Assembly: GCF_014650575.1 (NCBI RefSeq)
Contig: NZ_BMVF01000018.1
Location: forward strand, 62,001 to 126,000
Reading direction: 5' to 3'
DNA length: 64,000 nucleotides
Origin: Streptomyces naganishii JCM 4654
GTDB lineage: Bacteria > Actinomycetota > Actinomycetes > Streptomycetales > Streptomycetaceae
Shown here piece by piece: positions 38,334 through 47,384 of this stretch. The notes beneath the pieces were generated by a model. That model worked only from the letters and a program-made list of their open reading frames with translations, had not been told where the DNA came from and searched no databases. Numbering within the stretch: the stretch's first letter is position 1; each line of letters opens with the position of its first letter. The translations under genes and the position numbers were made by a program.

Positions 38334-39248
38334 ATGGACTGGCTGAAGAACCTTCCCGTCGTCGGCCCTTGGCTGGCGCGCCTGATGCTCACGCACGCCT
38401 GGCGTTCGTACGAGCGTCTGGACCGGGTGAAGTGGACGCGGCTCGCCGCCGCCATGACGTTCGTCAGCTTCGTCGCCCTGTTCCCGCTGCTGACGGTCGG
38501 CGCGGCGATCGGCGCCGCCACGCTCGGCCCCGCACAGCAGCACACCCTCCAGAACAAGATCGAGCAGCAGTTCCCGGGGCTCGGCAGCCAACTGGACATC
38601 AGCGCCCTGGTGCAGAACGCCGGCACGGTCGGCGTGATCGCGGGTGCCTTCCTGCTGTTCACCGGCATCGGCTGGGTCGGCCAGATGCGGGACTGCCTGC
38701 GGGCGGTGTGGGAACTGCCCGACGCCGACGGCAACCCGCTGCTGGACAAGCTCAAGGACGGCGGCATCCTGCTCGGTTTCGGCGGCGCGGTGGTCGTCAC
38801 CCTCGCCGTCTCCACCCTCGCCTCGGCCGCCGTCGGCTGGACCTCCCGCCAGTTCGGCCTGGACGAACACGGCTGGGGCAGCCTGCTGTTGCGCGTCGTC
38901 GCCTTCGCCGTCGCCGTGCTCGCCGACTTCCTGGTCCTGCTGTACGTCCTGACCCTGCTGCCCGGCGTCGAGCCCCCGCGCCACCGGCTGCTGGTCGCCG
39001 CACTGCTCGGCGCGGTCGGCTTCGAACTGCTCAAGCTGCTGCTCAGCGGCTACATCCAGGGCGTCGCGGCCAAGAGCATGTACGGCGCCTTCGGCGTCCC
39101 CGTCGCCCTGCTGCTGTGGATCAACTTCACGTCCAAGCTGGTGCTGTACTGCGCCGCCTGGACGGCGACGGGGAGCAAGGAGAAGGAGGCGGGGCTCAGG
39201 AGCGGCTCCGGCGGCGCATCAGATCCGGCAGCGGCCAGCGGCGGTTGA
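38334..39248 (+). CDS. YihY/BrkB-family inner membrane protein
   Basis: 304 residues with about six hydrophobic helices and the family's RLAAAMTFVSFVALFPLLTVGAA first helix, VQNAGTVGVIAGAFLLFTGIGWV, and YGAFGVPVALLLWINFTSKLVLYCAAW near the end. The function is unknown (not an RNase, despite the old name). The start is uncertain because no good ribosome site is seen; ATG 38334 is used. The last 53 bases overlap the convergent carboxypeptidase gene on the other strand. Confidence 0.9.
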   Translation: MDWLKNLPVVGPWLARLMLTHAWRSYERLDRVKWTRLAAAMTFVSFVALFPLLTVGAAIGAATLGPAQQHTLQNKIEQQFPGLGSQLDISALVQNAGTVGVIAGAFLLFTGIGWVGQMRDCLRAVWELPDADGNPLLDKLKDGGILLGFGGAVVVTLAVSTLASAAVGWTSRQFGLDEHGWGSLLLRVVAFAVAVLADFLVLLYVLTLLPGVEPPRHRLLVAALLGAVGFELLKLLLSGYIQGVAAKSMYGAFGVPVALLLWINFTSKLVLYCAAWTATGSKEKEAGLRSGSGGASDPAAASGG

Positions 39249-40470
39249 CCAGGAACGCGCCCGCCGCGAGCAGCACCAGCACCCCGGCGGAGATGCCCAG
39301 CGCGATCCCCATCCCGCCCGAGCCGCTCTTGACGGAGGCGCCGGCCACCGGCCGGGACGAGGAGCCGCCCGCGCCGCCCGACTGGCCCGCGGAGGAGTTT
39401 GCGCCCGGCTGGGTCGCCGCGTCCGCGCTCTTCGGCGGCACCAGCGTGCCCACCGGCTGCACCTTCCCGGCCGCCTTGAAGCCCCAGTCGAAGAGCTTGG
39501 CGCTCTCCCGGTAGACCTCGTTGTGCTCCTTCTTCTCCGGGTTCATCACCGTCACCAGCAGCACTCGGCCGTCGCGCTCGGCGACACCGGTGAAGGTGGC
39601 GCCCGCGTTGGTGGTGTTGCCGTTCTTCACCCCCGCGATGCCCGGGTACACGGAGAGGTCGTAGTCGCCGCTGAGCAGCCGGTTGGTGTTCTGGATCTCG
39701 AAGGAACCCCGGGTGGACTTGCCCTTCTTGTCCTTCGTCGTCTCGCCCGGGAAGGAGGCCCGCACGGTCGAGCAGTACTCCCGGAAGTCCTTCTTCTGCA
39801 GCCCGGAGCGCGCGAACAGCGTCAGGTCGTACGCGGAGGAGACCTGGCCGTCGGCGTCGTAGCCGTCCGGGCTCACCACATGGGTGTCCATGGCCTGGAG
39901 TTCGGCGGCGTGCGCGTTCATGTCCTTCACGGTCTGCGGCACGCCGCCGTTCATCGCCGACAGCACGTGCACCGCGTCGTTGCCCGAGCGCAGGAAGACG
40001 CCCAGCCACAGGTCGTGGACCGTGTAGGTCTCGTTCTCCTTTATCCCGACCAGGCTTGAGCCCGCGCCCATCCCGGCCAGGTCGGTCACGGCCACCTTGT
40101 GCTTCTGGTCGCGCGGGAACTTCGGCAGCACGGTGTCCGCGAACAGCATCTTCAGCGTGCTCGCCGGGGGCAGCCGCCAGTGCGCGTTGTGCGCCGCCAG
40201 CACCTGGCCCGACTCCGCGTCGGCCACGATCCAGGAGCGCGCGGTGAGGTCCTTGGGCAGCACCGGTACGCCGCCGGCGAGGTTCACCTGGGTCCCGGGC
40301 AGGCCGAGGCGGGCGCCGCCCACGGCGGACATCCGCGCCGGGGGAGTGGCCGACGGGCTCGTCTTCGGCGCCGGGGCCGCCAGGGCGGCGGGCGCGGTGA
40401 GCGAAACCGACAACAGGGCGGCGGAAGTGACCACCAGGGGTCGCCTGACGGTCTTCTGGGGTGCGGACAC
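39196..40470 (-). CDS. D-alanyl-D-alanine carboxypeptidase (PBP5/DacC type)
   Basis: 424 residues from GTG. Signal peptide (about 5-30, RRPLVVTSAALLSVSLTAPAALA), serine peptidase S11 domain with PASTLKML (nucleophile Ser and Lys), LRSGNDAVHV (SxN) and GVKNGNTTNAG as the third motif, which is KNG rather than KTG. A Gly/Ser-rich stretch and a C-terminal helix (GIALGISAGVLVLLAAGAFLV) with a basic tail anchor it in the membrane. It trims peptidoglycan pentapeptides outside the cell. It converges on and overlaps yihY by 53 bases. Confidence 0.93.
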   Translation of the reverse strand: MSAPQKTVRRPLVVTSAALLSVSLTAPAALAAPAPKTSPSATPPARMSAVGGARLGLPGTQVNLAGGVPVLPKDLTARSWIVADAESGQVLAAHNAHWRLPPASTLKMLFADTVLPKFPRDQKHKVAVTDLAGMGAGSSLVGIKENETYTVHDLWLGVFLRSGNDAVHVLSAMNGGVPQTVKDMNAHAAELQAMDTHVVSPDGYDADGQVSSAYDLTLFARSGLQKKDFREYCSTVRASFPGETTKDKKGKSTRGSFEIQNTNRLLSGDYDLSVYPGIAGVKNGNTTNAGATFTGVAERDGRVLLVTVMNPEKKEHNEVYRESAKLFDWGFKAAGKVQPVGTLVPPKSADAATQPGANSSAGQSGGAGGSSSRPVAGASVKSGSGGMGIALGISAGVLVLLAAGAFLVNRRWPLPDLMRRRSRS

Positions 40471-40561
40471 GGTCGGAAAAGTACCTGCCCCGCGCGGCGA
40501 AGTCCCGTCCCCCCTCCCACCCCGGACACGGAGCGGGGCGCGCGCCAGCGATACTGGGCGT

Positions 40562-40699
40562 ATGAAGCTCAGCCGCCCCCTCTCCTGGTTCCTGCTCGCC
40601 TTCGGGGTGTGGAGCTGGATCATCTGGGTCACTTTCGTCAAGAATCTCGTCAAGGACGGCAGCGGCCTCGCGTTCGACCACGGCCGGCCGACGGCCTAG
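40562..40699 (+). CDS. SCO4848-family small membrane protein, apparently truncated
   Basis: 45 residues: KLSRPLSWFLLAFGVWSW, a first membrane helix, then NLVKDGSGLAFDHGRPTA and a TAG stop. From memory, family members run to about 70-75 residues with a second helix after PTA and end in a basic RGLRALRR-type tail. Here the tail LRGLRALRRTS plus stop is present directly after, at 40701-40736, but in another frame. This indicates an internal deletion that removed the second helix and shifted the frame. The remaining product might still insert in the membrane. The gene is divergent from the carboxypeptidase. Confidence 0.7.
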   Translation: MKLSRPLSWFLLAFGVWSWIIWVTFVKNLVKDGSGLAFDHGRPTA

Positions 40700-41045
40700 G
40701 TTGCGCGGGCTGCGCGCACTGCGCCGGACGTCATAGCGTTCCGGACACCCGGAGGGACGGACGGCGTCGGGCTCTTCCGGCTCGCCCCCGGGCAGGCCCG
40801 AGCGGTCCCCGATCGGGGCACGGTAAAAGGACATCAGGGTGCATACCGGGGCAAGGCGCGCAATCCCGGTGACAAGCTGAGAACCGGCCGGGAAACGAAC
40901 CGGCAACAAATTTCCGTAACTTCTTTCCATTCTCTCCAGAACCCTCTTCCCCGGGCGAAACCCGTGTGATTAGGTATCGGCGCCACCAAGGGGGGTGGCG
41001 TATGCGCTTGCACAGGGGCCCCTGAGGGGTCTGGGGAGGACACCG
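40700..41045. other. Intergenic region with hairpin before the binding-protein gene
   Basis: Apart from the displaced end of the small membrane gene (to 40736), it has no coding signal. An AT-richer stretch at about 40900-40980 (AAATTTCCGTAACTTC; GTGATTAGGTATCGG) is the probable promoter region. CGCCACC/GGTGGCG at 40981-41000 forms a 7-bp hairpin, and GGGGAGG gives the ribosome site for the gene at 41046. Confidence 0.5.
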
Positions 41046-42602
41046 ATGCGATCCGTTCGCATGCGGATACTCGTGACGCTGCTCGTCCTGGCCGTCGTGG
41101 GTGTCGGCGGCTGGCAACTGCTGCCGTCGCAGGGAGACAAGAACAAGACCATCAAGGTCGGCACGACGGACGCCGTCACCTCGCTCGACCCGGCCGGCGC
41201 CTACGACGCCGGCTCCTGGGCCCTGTTCAGCAACGTCTTCCAGTCGCTGCTCACCTTCGCGCCGGACGGCGCCACCCCCGTCCCCGACGCGGCCAGGAGC
41301 TGCGGCTTCGTCGGCGGCGGACTGCGCACCTACCGCTGCGAGGTGCGGGACGGGCTGAAGTTCCCGAGCGGACGCGCGATGACGGCCGAGGACGTGAAGT
41401 ACTCCTTCGACCGCGTCAAGAAGATCAACTCCGACGTCGGCCCGGCATCCCTGTTCTCCACCCTCGGCTCCGTGGACGCCAGCGGCCAGGAGGTGACGTT
41501 CCACCTGTCGACGCCGGACGCCACCTTCCCGTTCAAGGTGGCCACCGGCGCCGGGTCCATCGTCGACCACACCCACTACGCCCTCGACGCGCTGCGCGGC
41601 GGCACGCAGGTCGACGGCACCGGCCCGTACCAGCTGACCGGCTACACCAAGGACAAGAGCGCGCAACTGACGCCGAACGGTTCCTACCAGGGCGCCGTCA
41701 CCGGCGCCCGCAGCCCGGTCGAGCTGCGCTACTACTCCGACGGCAAGGCGCTCGACGCGGCGTGGAAGGACAAGCAGGTCGAGGTCGCCACCCGCACGCT
41801 GACCCCGGACGTCCTCGCCCGGCTCAACCCCAGCGACCCCAGCCAGCGCGTGTCGGAGTCCGACAGCTCCGAGACCCGCAACCTCTACCTCAACACCCGG
41901 GCCTCCTCACCGCTGCACGACGTGCGCGTCCGCCGCGCCATCGCCTGGCTGATCAACCGCGAGCAGCTGGCCACCTCCGTCTACGACGACACGGTCGACG
42001 CGCTCTACTCGCTGATCCCGGCCGGCATCACCGGCCACACCACGTCCTTCTTCGACGCCTACCCGGCGCAGAGCGTCAAGAAGGCCCGGGAACTGCTGAC
42101 CGAGGCCGGCGTGTCCGTCCCCGTGCGCTTCACCTACGGCTACGGCAAGGGCCGCGGCTCGGGTGAGCAGGAGGCCGCCGAGCTCAAGCGGCAGCTGGAG
42201 GCGGGCGGCCTGTTCAAGGTCGACGTCAAGGGCTACGAGTGGACCGACTTCCAGAAGCGCTGGGCGGCCGGCAAGCTCGACGCCTACGCGGTCGGCTGGG
42301 TCGCGGACTACCCCGACCCGGACACCTTCGGCGCCCCGCTGGTCGGCACCGGCTCCACGATGAACACCGGCTACAGCAGCAGGGCCGTCGACCGCCTCAT
42401 CACCGACAGCCGGCAGTTCGCCGACCGCAGCCGGGTGTTCGCGGACTTCCGCACCCTCCAAGCCGACGTCGCCCAGGACGTGCCCCTGATCCCCCTGTGG
42501 CAGCAGAAGGAGTACGTCGTCACCAGCGAGGACGTGGGCGGCGGCCAGTACCTCTCGGACGGCACCGGCGTCTTCCGCCTCTGGAAACTCGGCTGGATCT
42601 GA
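41046..42602 (+). CDS. Peptide/nickel-type ABC transporter substrate-binding protein (SBP family 5)
   Basis: 518 residues. The N-terminus has one helix (MRILVTLLVLAVVGVGGWQLL) but no lipobox Cys, so it is held by an uncleaved signal anchor. The SBP_bac_5 fold follows: KVGTTDAVTSLDPAGAYD, RDGLKFPSGRAMTAEDVKYSFDRV, GTGPYQLTGY, RRAIAWLINREQL and GWVADYPDPDTFGAPL. Oligopeptide or similar ligands are expected. No permease or ATPase genes are adjacent, so it must serve a transporter elsewhere or act as a sensor. It ends five bases from the converging histidine kinase gene. Confidence 0.92.
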   Translation: MRSVRMRILVTLLVLAVVGVGGWQLLPSQGDKNKTIKVGTTDAVTSLDPAGAYDAGSWALFSNVFQSLLTFAPDGATPVPDAARSCGFVGGGLRTYRCEVRDGLKFPSGRAMTAEDVKYSFDRVKKINSDVGPASLFSTLGSVDASGQEVTFHLSTPDATFPFKVATGAGSIVDHTHYALDALRGGTQVDGTGPYQLTGYTKDKSAQLTPNGSYQGAVTGARSPVELRYYSDGKALDAAWKDKQVEVATRTLTPDVLARLNPSDPSQRVSESDSSETRNLYLNTRASSPLHDVRVRRAIAWLINREQLATSVYDDTVDALYSLIPAGITGHTTSFFDAYPAQSVKKARELLTEAGVSVPVRFTYGYGKGRGSGEQEAAELKRQLEAGGLFKVDVKGYEWTDFQKRWAAGKLDAYAVGWVADYPDPDTFGAPLVGTGSTMNTGYSSRAVDRLITDSRQFADRSRVFADFRTLQADVAQDVPLIPLWQQKEYVVTSEDVGGGQYLSDGTGVFRLWKLGWI

Positions 42603-42606
42603 CCCG

Positions 42607-44118
42607 TCACCGCCGGCGGGCCCCGGGCTCAGGGGAGTCCTCGGCCCGCTCGTGCGGCCCGGGTACCTCGCACGGACCCGCCGGCAGGGTGACCGTCACC
42701 TCCAGTCCCTCGCCCGGGGCGGTGCGGACGCCCACCTCGCCGGAGTGGGCCTCCACCACGCCCTGGACGATGGCCAGGCCCAGGCCGCTCCCGGCGCCGG
42801 TGCCCGTGCGGAAGAAGCGGTCGAAGACGCGGGCCGCGTGCTCCTCGGCGAGCCCCGGCCCCTTGTCGGCGACCCGCAGCCGTACGACCCGTCCGGCGCG
42901 TTCCACGCCGAGCCGCACCGGGACGTCGGCGGCCGTGTGCACGCGCACGTTGGTCACCAGGTTGCCCAGCACCTGCCGCAGCCCCGACTCGTCGGCCCGC
43001 ACCAGCACCGAACCCGCCGCCTGGACCGTCACCGGCCGCTCCGGCTGCTGCGCGCGCAGGTCCTCGGCCGCGTCCCGCACCAGCCGGCTCACGTCCACGT
43101 CGCGCAGCCGCAGCTCGGGCCGCTGGTCCAGGCGGGCCAGGGTGAGCAGTTCGTCCACCAGCCGGCCCATCCGGTCCGTCTCGGCGTTCACCCGGTCCCA
43201 GGCCCGCCGCCGCTCGGCCGGCTCGGTGAGCATCCCCTTGTCGTAGAGCTGGAGGTAGCCGCGTATCGCCGCCAGCGGGGTGCGCAGCTCGTGCGAGGCG
43301 TCGGCGACGAAGCGGCGCAGCTGGGCCGCGCTGCGCTCGCGCGTGCGGTACGCCGACTCCACCTGGTGCAGCATGGAGTTCAGCGCGATGCGCAACTGCT
43401 CGACCTCCTGGGTCGGGTGGTGGCTGGAGGGCACCCGCCGGGTCAGGTCGCCCTCGGCTATCGCGGAGGACGTCTCCACCATGTCCTCCAGCGGCCGCAT
43501 CCGCCGCCGCACCGAGAACATGGTCAGGCAGACCAGCAGCGCCAGCAGCAGCGTGCCCACGGCGAGGTCGAGCTTGAGAGCCTTGCCTATGCCCGTGTGC
43601 AGGGCGTCGGTGGAGGTGGCGAACAGCAGGTAGTTGCCGTCCTCGAGCCGCACGGCGGTCGTCCGGTACGACGCCCCGTGCACCGTCACCTCGTGCGGGG
43701 TGCCGCCGGCGGCCAGTACGCGCGGGTCGCCGACCACCCCGGCCAGCGCGCGCTGGGTGTCGCTCGGCGCGAAACCCGCGATGGGGATGGGCCGGCCGCG
43801 CCCGTCGACCGCGGTGAACACCGAGTCCGGGCGGGACTGCTGACTGCTGGGCTGCACGAACCGCTCCCGCACCAGCGCCAGCGCGGCCAGCGAGTCGATC
43901 TGCCGCATGGTCAGCCCCGAACTCGCGATGGACTGCCGCGTCTTGAGCAGCTGGGAGTCCACCTGGCCGAGCAGATAGTGACCCATCCCCATCAGGCTCA
44001 CCGCGGTGGACACCACGATGCCCACCGCCAGCAGCGCCACGTTCGTCAGGGTGAGCTTTCCGCGCAGCGAGTGCGTGCCGTGCCGCCGGCGCGGCACACG
44101 CGGGCCGGTCCTCCTCAC
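42607..44118 (-). CDS. Two-component sensor histidine kinase
   Basis: 503 residues. TM1 (about 24-46), an outer sensor loop of roughly 125 residues, TM2 (about 170-190, VGTLLLALLVCLTMF), a HAMP domain, HisKA with VADASHELRTPLAAIRGY (phospho-His), N-box VLGNLVTNVRVHT, G1 DKGPGLAEEH and G2 GSGLGLAIVQGVVE. The GTG start overlaps the regulator's stop (GTGA), so the kinase is translated by coupling. The signal is unknown. Confidence 0.94.
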   Translation of the reverse strand: MRRTGPRVPRRRHGTHSLRGKLTLTNVALLAVGIVVSTAVSLMGMGHYLLGQVDSQLLKTRQSIASSGLTMRQIDSLAALALVRERFVQPSSQQSRPDSVFTAVDGRGRPIPIAGFAPSDTQRALAGVVGDPRVLAAGGTPHEVTVHGASYRTTAVRLEDGNYLLFATSTDALHTGIGKALKLDLAVGTLLLALLVCLTMFSVRRRMRPLEDMVETSSAIAEGDLTRRVPSSHHPTQEVEQLRIALNSMLHQVESAYRTRERSAAQLRRFVADASHELRTPLAAIRGYLQLYDKGMLTEPAERRRAWDRVNAETDRMGRLVDELLTLARLDQRPELRLRDVDVSRLVRDAAEDLRAQQPERPVTVQAAGSVLVRADESGLRQVLGNLVTNVRVHTAADVPVRLGVERAGRVVRLRVADKGPGLAEEHAARVFDRFFRTGTGAGSGLGLAIVQGVVEAHSGEVGVRTAPGEGLEVTVTLPAGPCEVPGPHERAEDSPEPGARRR

Positions 44119-44804
44119 GCCAGCCCGTATCCGACACCGCGCCGCGTGGTGATCACCGGCGGCCCGAGGGTGTCCAGCTTGCGGCGCAGATAGCTGATGT
44201 AGGTCTCGACCACGGTCGACTCCGCCGGCGCGTGCTCGTACTGCCAGACGTGCTTGAGCAGTTGCTCCTTGGGCACGATCCGGCCGCCGTTGCGCACCAG
44301 GAAGCGCAGCAGGGCGTACTCGGTGGGGGTGAGCTCCACGGTCCGGCCAGCCCGGTGCACCGAGTACGTCGTCTCGTCCAGCTCCAGGTCGCCGTAGCGC
44401 AGCGGCGGGCGCCTCGGCAGCACGTCGTCTGGCCGGGTGCGGCGCAGCACGGCGGTGATCCGGGCGACCACCTCGTCGATGTTGAACGGCTTGGTGATGT
44501 AGTCGTCGCCGAAGCCGAGGGCGCCGACGACCTCCGCCGGTGAGTCCCGGGCGGTGAGGAAGACCAGCGCCAGCTCCGGCCGCCACGCCCGCAGCCGGCG
44601 CCCCAGCGCCCGGCCGTCGCCGTCCGGCAGCATCACGTCCAGCAGGGCCGCGTCCGGTGCGGTGCGCTCGGCCAGCGCGAGCGCCTCGCGGACGGTGCCC
44701 GCCGTCATCACCTCGAAGCGGTGGTAGCGCAGGGCGATCGCGAGGACGTCCGCGATGCTCGGCTCGTCCTCAACGACCAGCACGGTGCCTGGAGCCGTCG
44801 TCAT
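44115..44804 (-). CDS. OmpR-family response regulator
   Basis: 229 residues. Receiver domain with the acidic pocket VVEDEPS, phospho-acceptor Asp in ALLDVMLPDGDG, T in VFLTARDS and Lys in DYITKPFN. The winged-helix output domain covers about 130-225 (LTPTEYALLRFLVRNGGRIV; ETYISYLRRKLD; TRRGVGYGL). It is divergent from the MMPL transporter gene with 156 bases between, so control of that transporter is plausible. Confidence 0.95.
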   Translation of the reverse strand: MTTAPGTVLVVEDEPSIADVLAIALRYHRFEVMTAGTVREALALAERTAPDAALLDVMLPDGDGRALGRRLRAWRPELALVFLTARDSPAEVVGALGFGDDYITKPFNIDEVVARITAVLRRTRPDDVLPRRPPLRYGDLELDETTYSVHRAGRTVELTPTEYALLRFLVRNGGRIVPKEQLLKHVWQYEHAPAESTVVETYISYLRRKLDTLGPPVITTRRGVGYGLA

Positions 44805-44960
44805 GCCCCCAGTATCGGCGCGACCACCGGCGGCGGGGGCCGCGCCCGCTTTGGAGTTCCTTGAGAGTCCGGCCCGCCGCGCCCCGCGCGCGTGCGGCGC
44901 CTCCCATGCTGGGGTCAGGACCTGGGGGACCAACCGACCGATACAGAAGGAGCGTTGAGC

Positions 44961-47384
44961 GTGGCGGCATTGGCACGGTGGTGCTACCGGCACCGGCTGG
45001 TGGTCCTGTTGCTGTGGGTGGGGGCCCTGCTGGGCCTCGGTGCGACGGCCTCCGCGGCCGGCACCGATTACGCGAACGTGTTCTCGCTTCCCGACACGGA
45101 CTCCAAGAGCGCGTACGACCTGATGGAGAAGGCATTCCCGGCCCGCGCGGGCGACACCGACACGGTGGTGTGGAAGGTGGACGGCGGCTCGGTCCGCGAC
45201 GCCGCCGTACGCTCCCGGATCCAGCCCGCGCTGGAGGAGATCTCCCGGATGAAGGGCGTCGGCGAGGTCGCCGGCCCCTACACCGGCCCCCGCGGCGCGG
45301 CGCAGATCAGCCGGGACGGGCGGATCGCGTACGCGCAGATCACCTTCACCGAGCGGGCCGACGCGGTGCCCAAGGACCTGGTCCAGCGGGTCGTCGACAC
45401 CGCGCGGGGCGCCGGACGGGCGGGCCTGGAGGTCGATCTGGGCGGCCAGGCGATCCAGCGGGTGCAGCAGCCGCCGCAGGGCCTGGCGGAGACGGTCGGC
45501 CTGATCGCCGCCGCCGTCGTGCTGTTCCTGGCCTTCGGCTCCCTGTTCGCCATGCTGCTGCCGATCGCGGTCGCGGTCTTCGGCGTGGGCAGCGGCCTGT
45601 TCGGTGTGCAACTGCTCAGCCACACCACCGACATCCCCGACCTCGCGCCGCTGCTGTCCTCCCTGATCGGCCTCGGCGTCGGCATCGACTACGCGCTGTT
45701 CATCGTCACCCGGCACCGGCGCGGCATCCTGCGCGGCGCCGACCCCGAGGAGTCGGCCGTCACCGCGCTCAACACCTCGGGGCGCGCGGTGCTGTTCGCG
45801 GGCGGCACGGTGTGCATCGCGCTCGCCGGAATGCTGGTGACCAACCTGCGCTTCCTGGACGGCGTGGTCATCGGCACCTCCCTGACCGTGGTGCTGAGCG
45901 TGCTCGCGGCCACCACCCTGCTGCCCGCCCTGCTCGGCTTCCTCGGCCCGCGCGTCCTCAGCCGCCGGCAGCGGCGCCGGCTCGCCGCCGAAGGCCCGGA
46001 GCGGGAGCGGGCGAGCGGGGCCGCGGCCCGCTGGTCGGCCCAGGTGCAGCGCCGTCCCCGTACGGTCGCGGCGCTCGCCGTGGTGGTGATGGCCGTGCTC
46101 GCGCTGCCGGTGCTGTCGCTGCGCCTCGGCGCGGTCGACCAGGGCAACGACGACCCGTCCACCACCACCCGCAAGGCCTACGACCTGCTCGCCGAGGGCT
46201 TCGGCCCCGGCTTCAACGGCCCGCTCCAGGTGGTCACGGCCGACGGGGACACCGCCGCCCTGGTCAAGGGGATCCAGTCGACCGCCGACGTGGCCCGGGC
46301 CGTCGCGCTGCCGCCGCAGAACGGCGTGACGGTGGTCCAGGTGGTGCCGAAGACGTCCCCGCAGTCGAAGCAGACCGACGACCTCATCGACACCCTGCGG
46401 GACGAGGTGATCCCGGACGCCGGGGTGCGGGCCCACGTCGGCGGGGTGACCGCGGTGTCCAAGGACTTCGCGACCGTCACCGGCGACCGGCTGCCCTACT
46501 TCGTCGCCACCATCATCGGCCTCGGCTTCCTGCTCCTGCTGGTCGCCTTCCGCTCCCTGGTGGTGCCGCTGACGGCCGCCGTGATGAACCTGGTCGCCGC
46601 CGCGGCCTCCTTCGGCGTCCTCGTGGCCGTCTTCCAGTGGGGCTGGGGCCTCGACCTGCTCGGCCTCGGGAAGGAGGGCCCGATCAACGCCTTCCTGCCG
46701 GTCATCATGCTGTCCCTGCTGTTCGGCCTGTCGATGGACTACCAGGTCTTCCTGGTGAGCCGGATGCACGAGGAGTGGGTGCACACCGGGGACAACGCCC
46801 GCGCGGTCCGGGTGGGCCTCGCGGAGACCAGCCGGGTCATCAACTCCGCCGCGCTCATCATGGTCTGCGTCTTCATGGCGTTCGTGCTCAGCGGTGACAA
46901 CGGCGCCGCGATGGCGGGCGTGGGCCTCGCCGCGGCGGTCGCCCTGGACGCCTTCATCCTGCGTACGGCCCTGGTCCCGGCGGCGATGCACCTGCTCGGC
47001 GCGGCCAACTGGTGGCTGCCGGCCGGGCTGGAGAAGCGGCTGCCGCACCTGGCGGTGGAGCCCCAGGAGGACCCGGCCCCCACCGAGCCCCCGTCACCGG
47101 GGGAGGGGCCCGCCTCGGTGGTCCACGGCTTCGTCCGCACGGCCGACGGCGACCCGGTGGAGGGCGCCTCGGTGACGCTGCTGTCCAAGGGCGGGCGCCG
47201 ACTGGACCAGGTGACGTCCCTGGCGGACGGCTCGTACATCGTGTCGGTACCGGGGCCGGGCGCCTATCTGCTGACGACGACGGCTGCGACGTACGGGTCA
47301 CGGGCGGCGCAGGTGGCGGTGACGGAGGGGCCGTTGCCGTACGACGTGGAACTGGCGGAGGGTGAGGTGGACGCGGTCAACTAG
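44961..47384 (+). CDS. MMPL-family (RND) transporter with C-terminal carboxypeptidase-regulatory-like domain
   Basis: 807 residues from a GTG with AAGGAG 8 bases upstream. The two MMPL repeats each contain an outer loop and six-helix bundle. The proton-path helices are LIGLGVGIDYALFIVTRHR and LFGLSMDYQVFLVSRMHEEW, whose GIDY and SMDY motifs are the MmpL Asp-Tyr pairs. After the last helix the protein adds a linker and an 80-residue beta-sandwich-like domain (VVHGFVRTADGDPVEGASVTL; LADGSYIVSVPGPGAY), typical of CarboxypepD_reg domains. It probably exports lipids or drugs. The extra domain, on the cytosolic side if the helix count is right, is unusual. Confidence 0.93.
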   Translation: MAALARWCYRHRLVVLLLWVGALLGLGATASAAGTDYANVFSLPDTDSKSAYDLMEKAFPARAGDTDTVVWKVDGGSVRDAAVRSRIQPALEEISRMKGVGEVAGPYTGPRGAAQISRDGRIAYAQITFTERADAVPKDLVQRVVDTARGAGRAGLEVDLGGQAIQRVQQPPQGLAETVGLIAAAVVLFLAFGSLFAMLLPIAVAVFGVGSGLFGVQLLSHTTDIPDLAPLLSSLIGLGVGIDYALFIVTRHRRGILRGADPEESAVTALNTSGRAVLFAGGTVCIALAGMLVTNLRFLDGVVIGTSLTVVLSVLAATTLLPALLGFLGPRVLSRRQRRRLAAEGPERERASGAAARWSAQVQRRPRTVAALAVVVMAVLALPVLSLRLGAVDQGNDDPSTTTRKAYDLLAEGFGPGFNGPLQVVTADGDTAALVKGIQSTADVARAVALPPQNGVTVVQVVPKTSPQSKQTDDLIDTLRDEVIPDAGVRAHVGGVTAVSKDFATVTGDRLPYFVATIIGLGFLLLLVAFRSLVVPLTAAVMNLVAAAASFGVLVAVFQWGWGLDLLGLGKEGPINAFLPVIMLSLLFGLSMDYQVFLVSRMHEEWVHTGDNARAVRVGLAETSRVINSAALIMVCVFMAFVLSGDNGAAMAGVGLAAAVALDAFILRTALVPAAMHLLGAANWWLPAGLEKRLPHLAVEPQEDPAPTEPPSPGEGPASVVHGFVRTADGDPVEGASVTLLSKGGRRLDQVTSLADGSYIVSVPGPGAYLLTTTAATYGSRAAQVAVTEGPLPYDVELAEGEVDAVN

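Noticed and set aside
44115..47048. A 977-residue minus-strand frame that includes the response regulator
   Set aside because: The regulator starts at 44804; everything upstream is antisense to the MMPL gene and has typical shadow composition.
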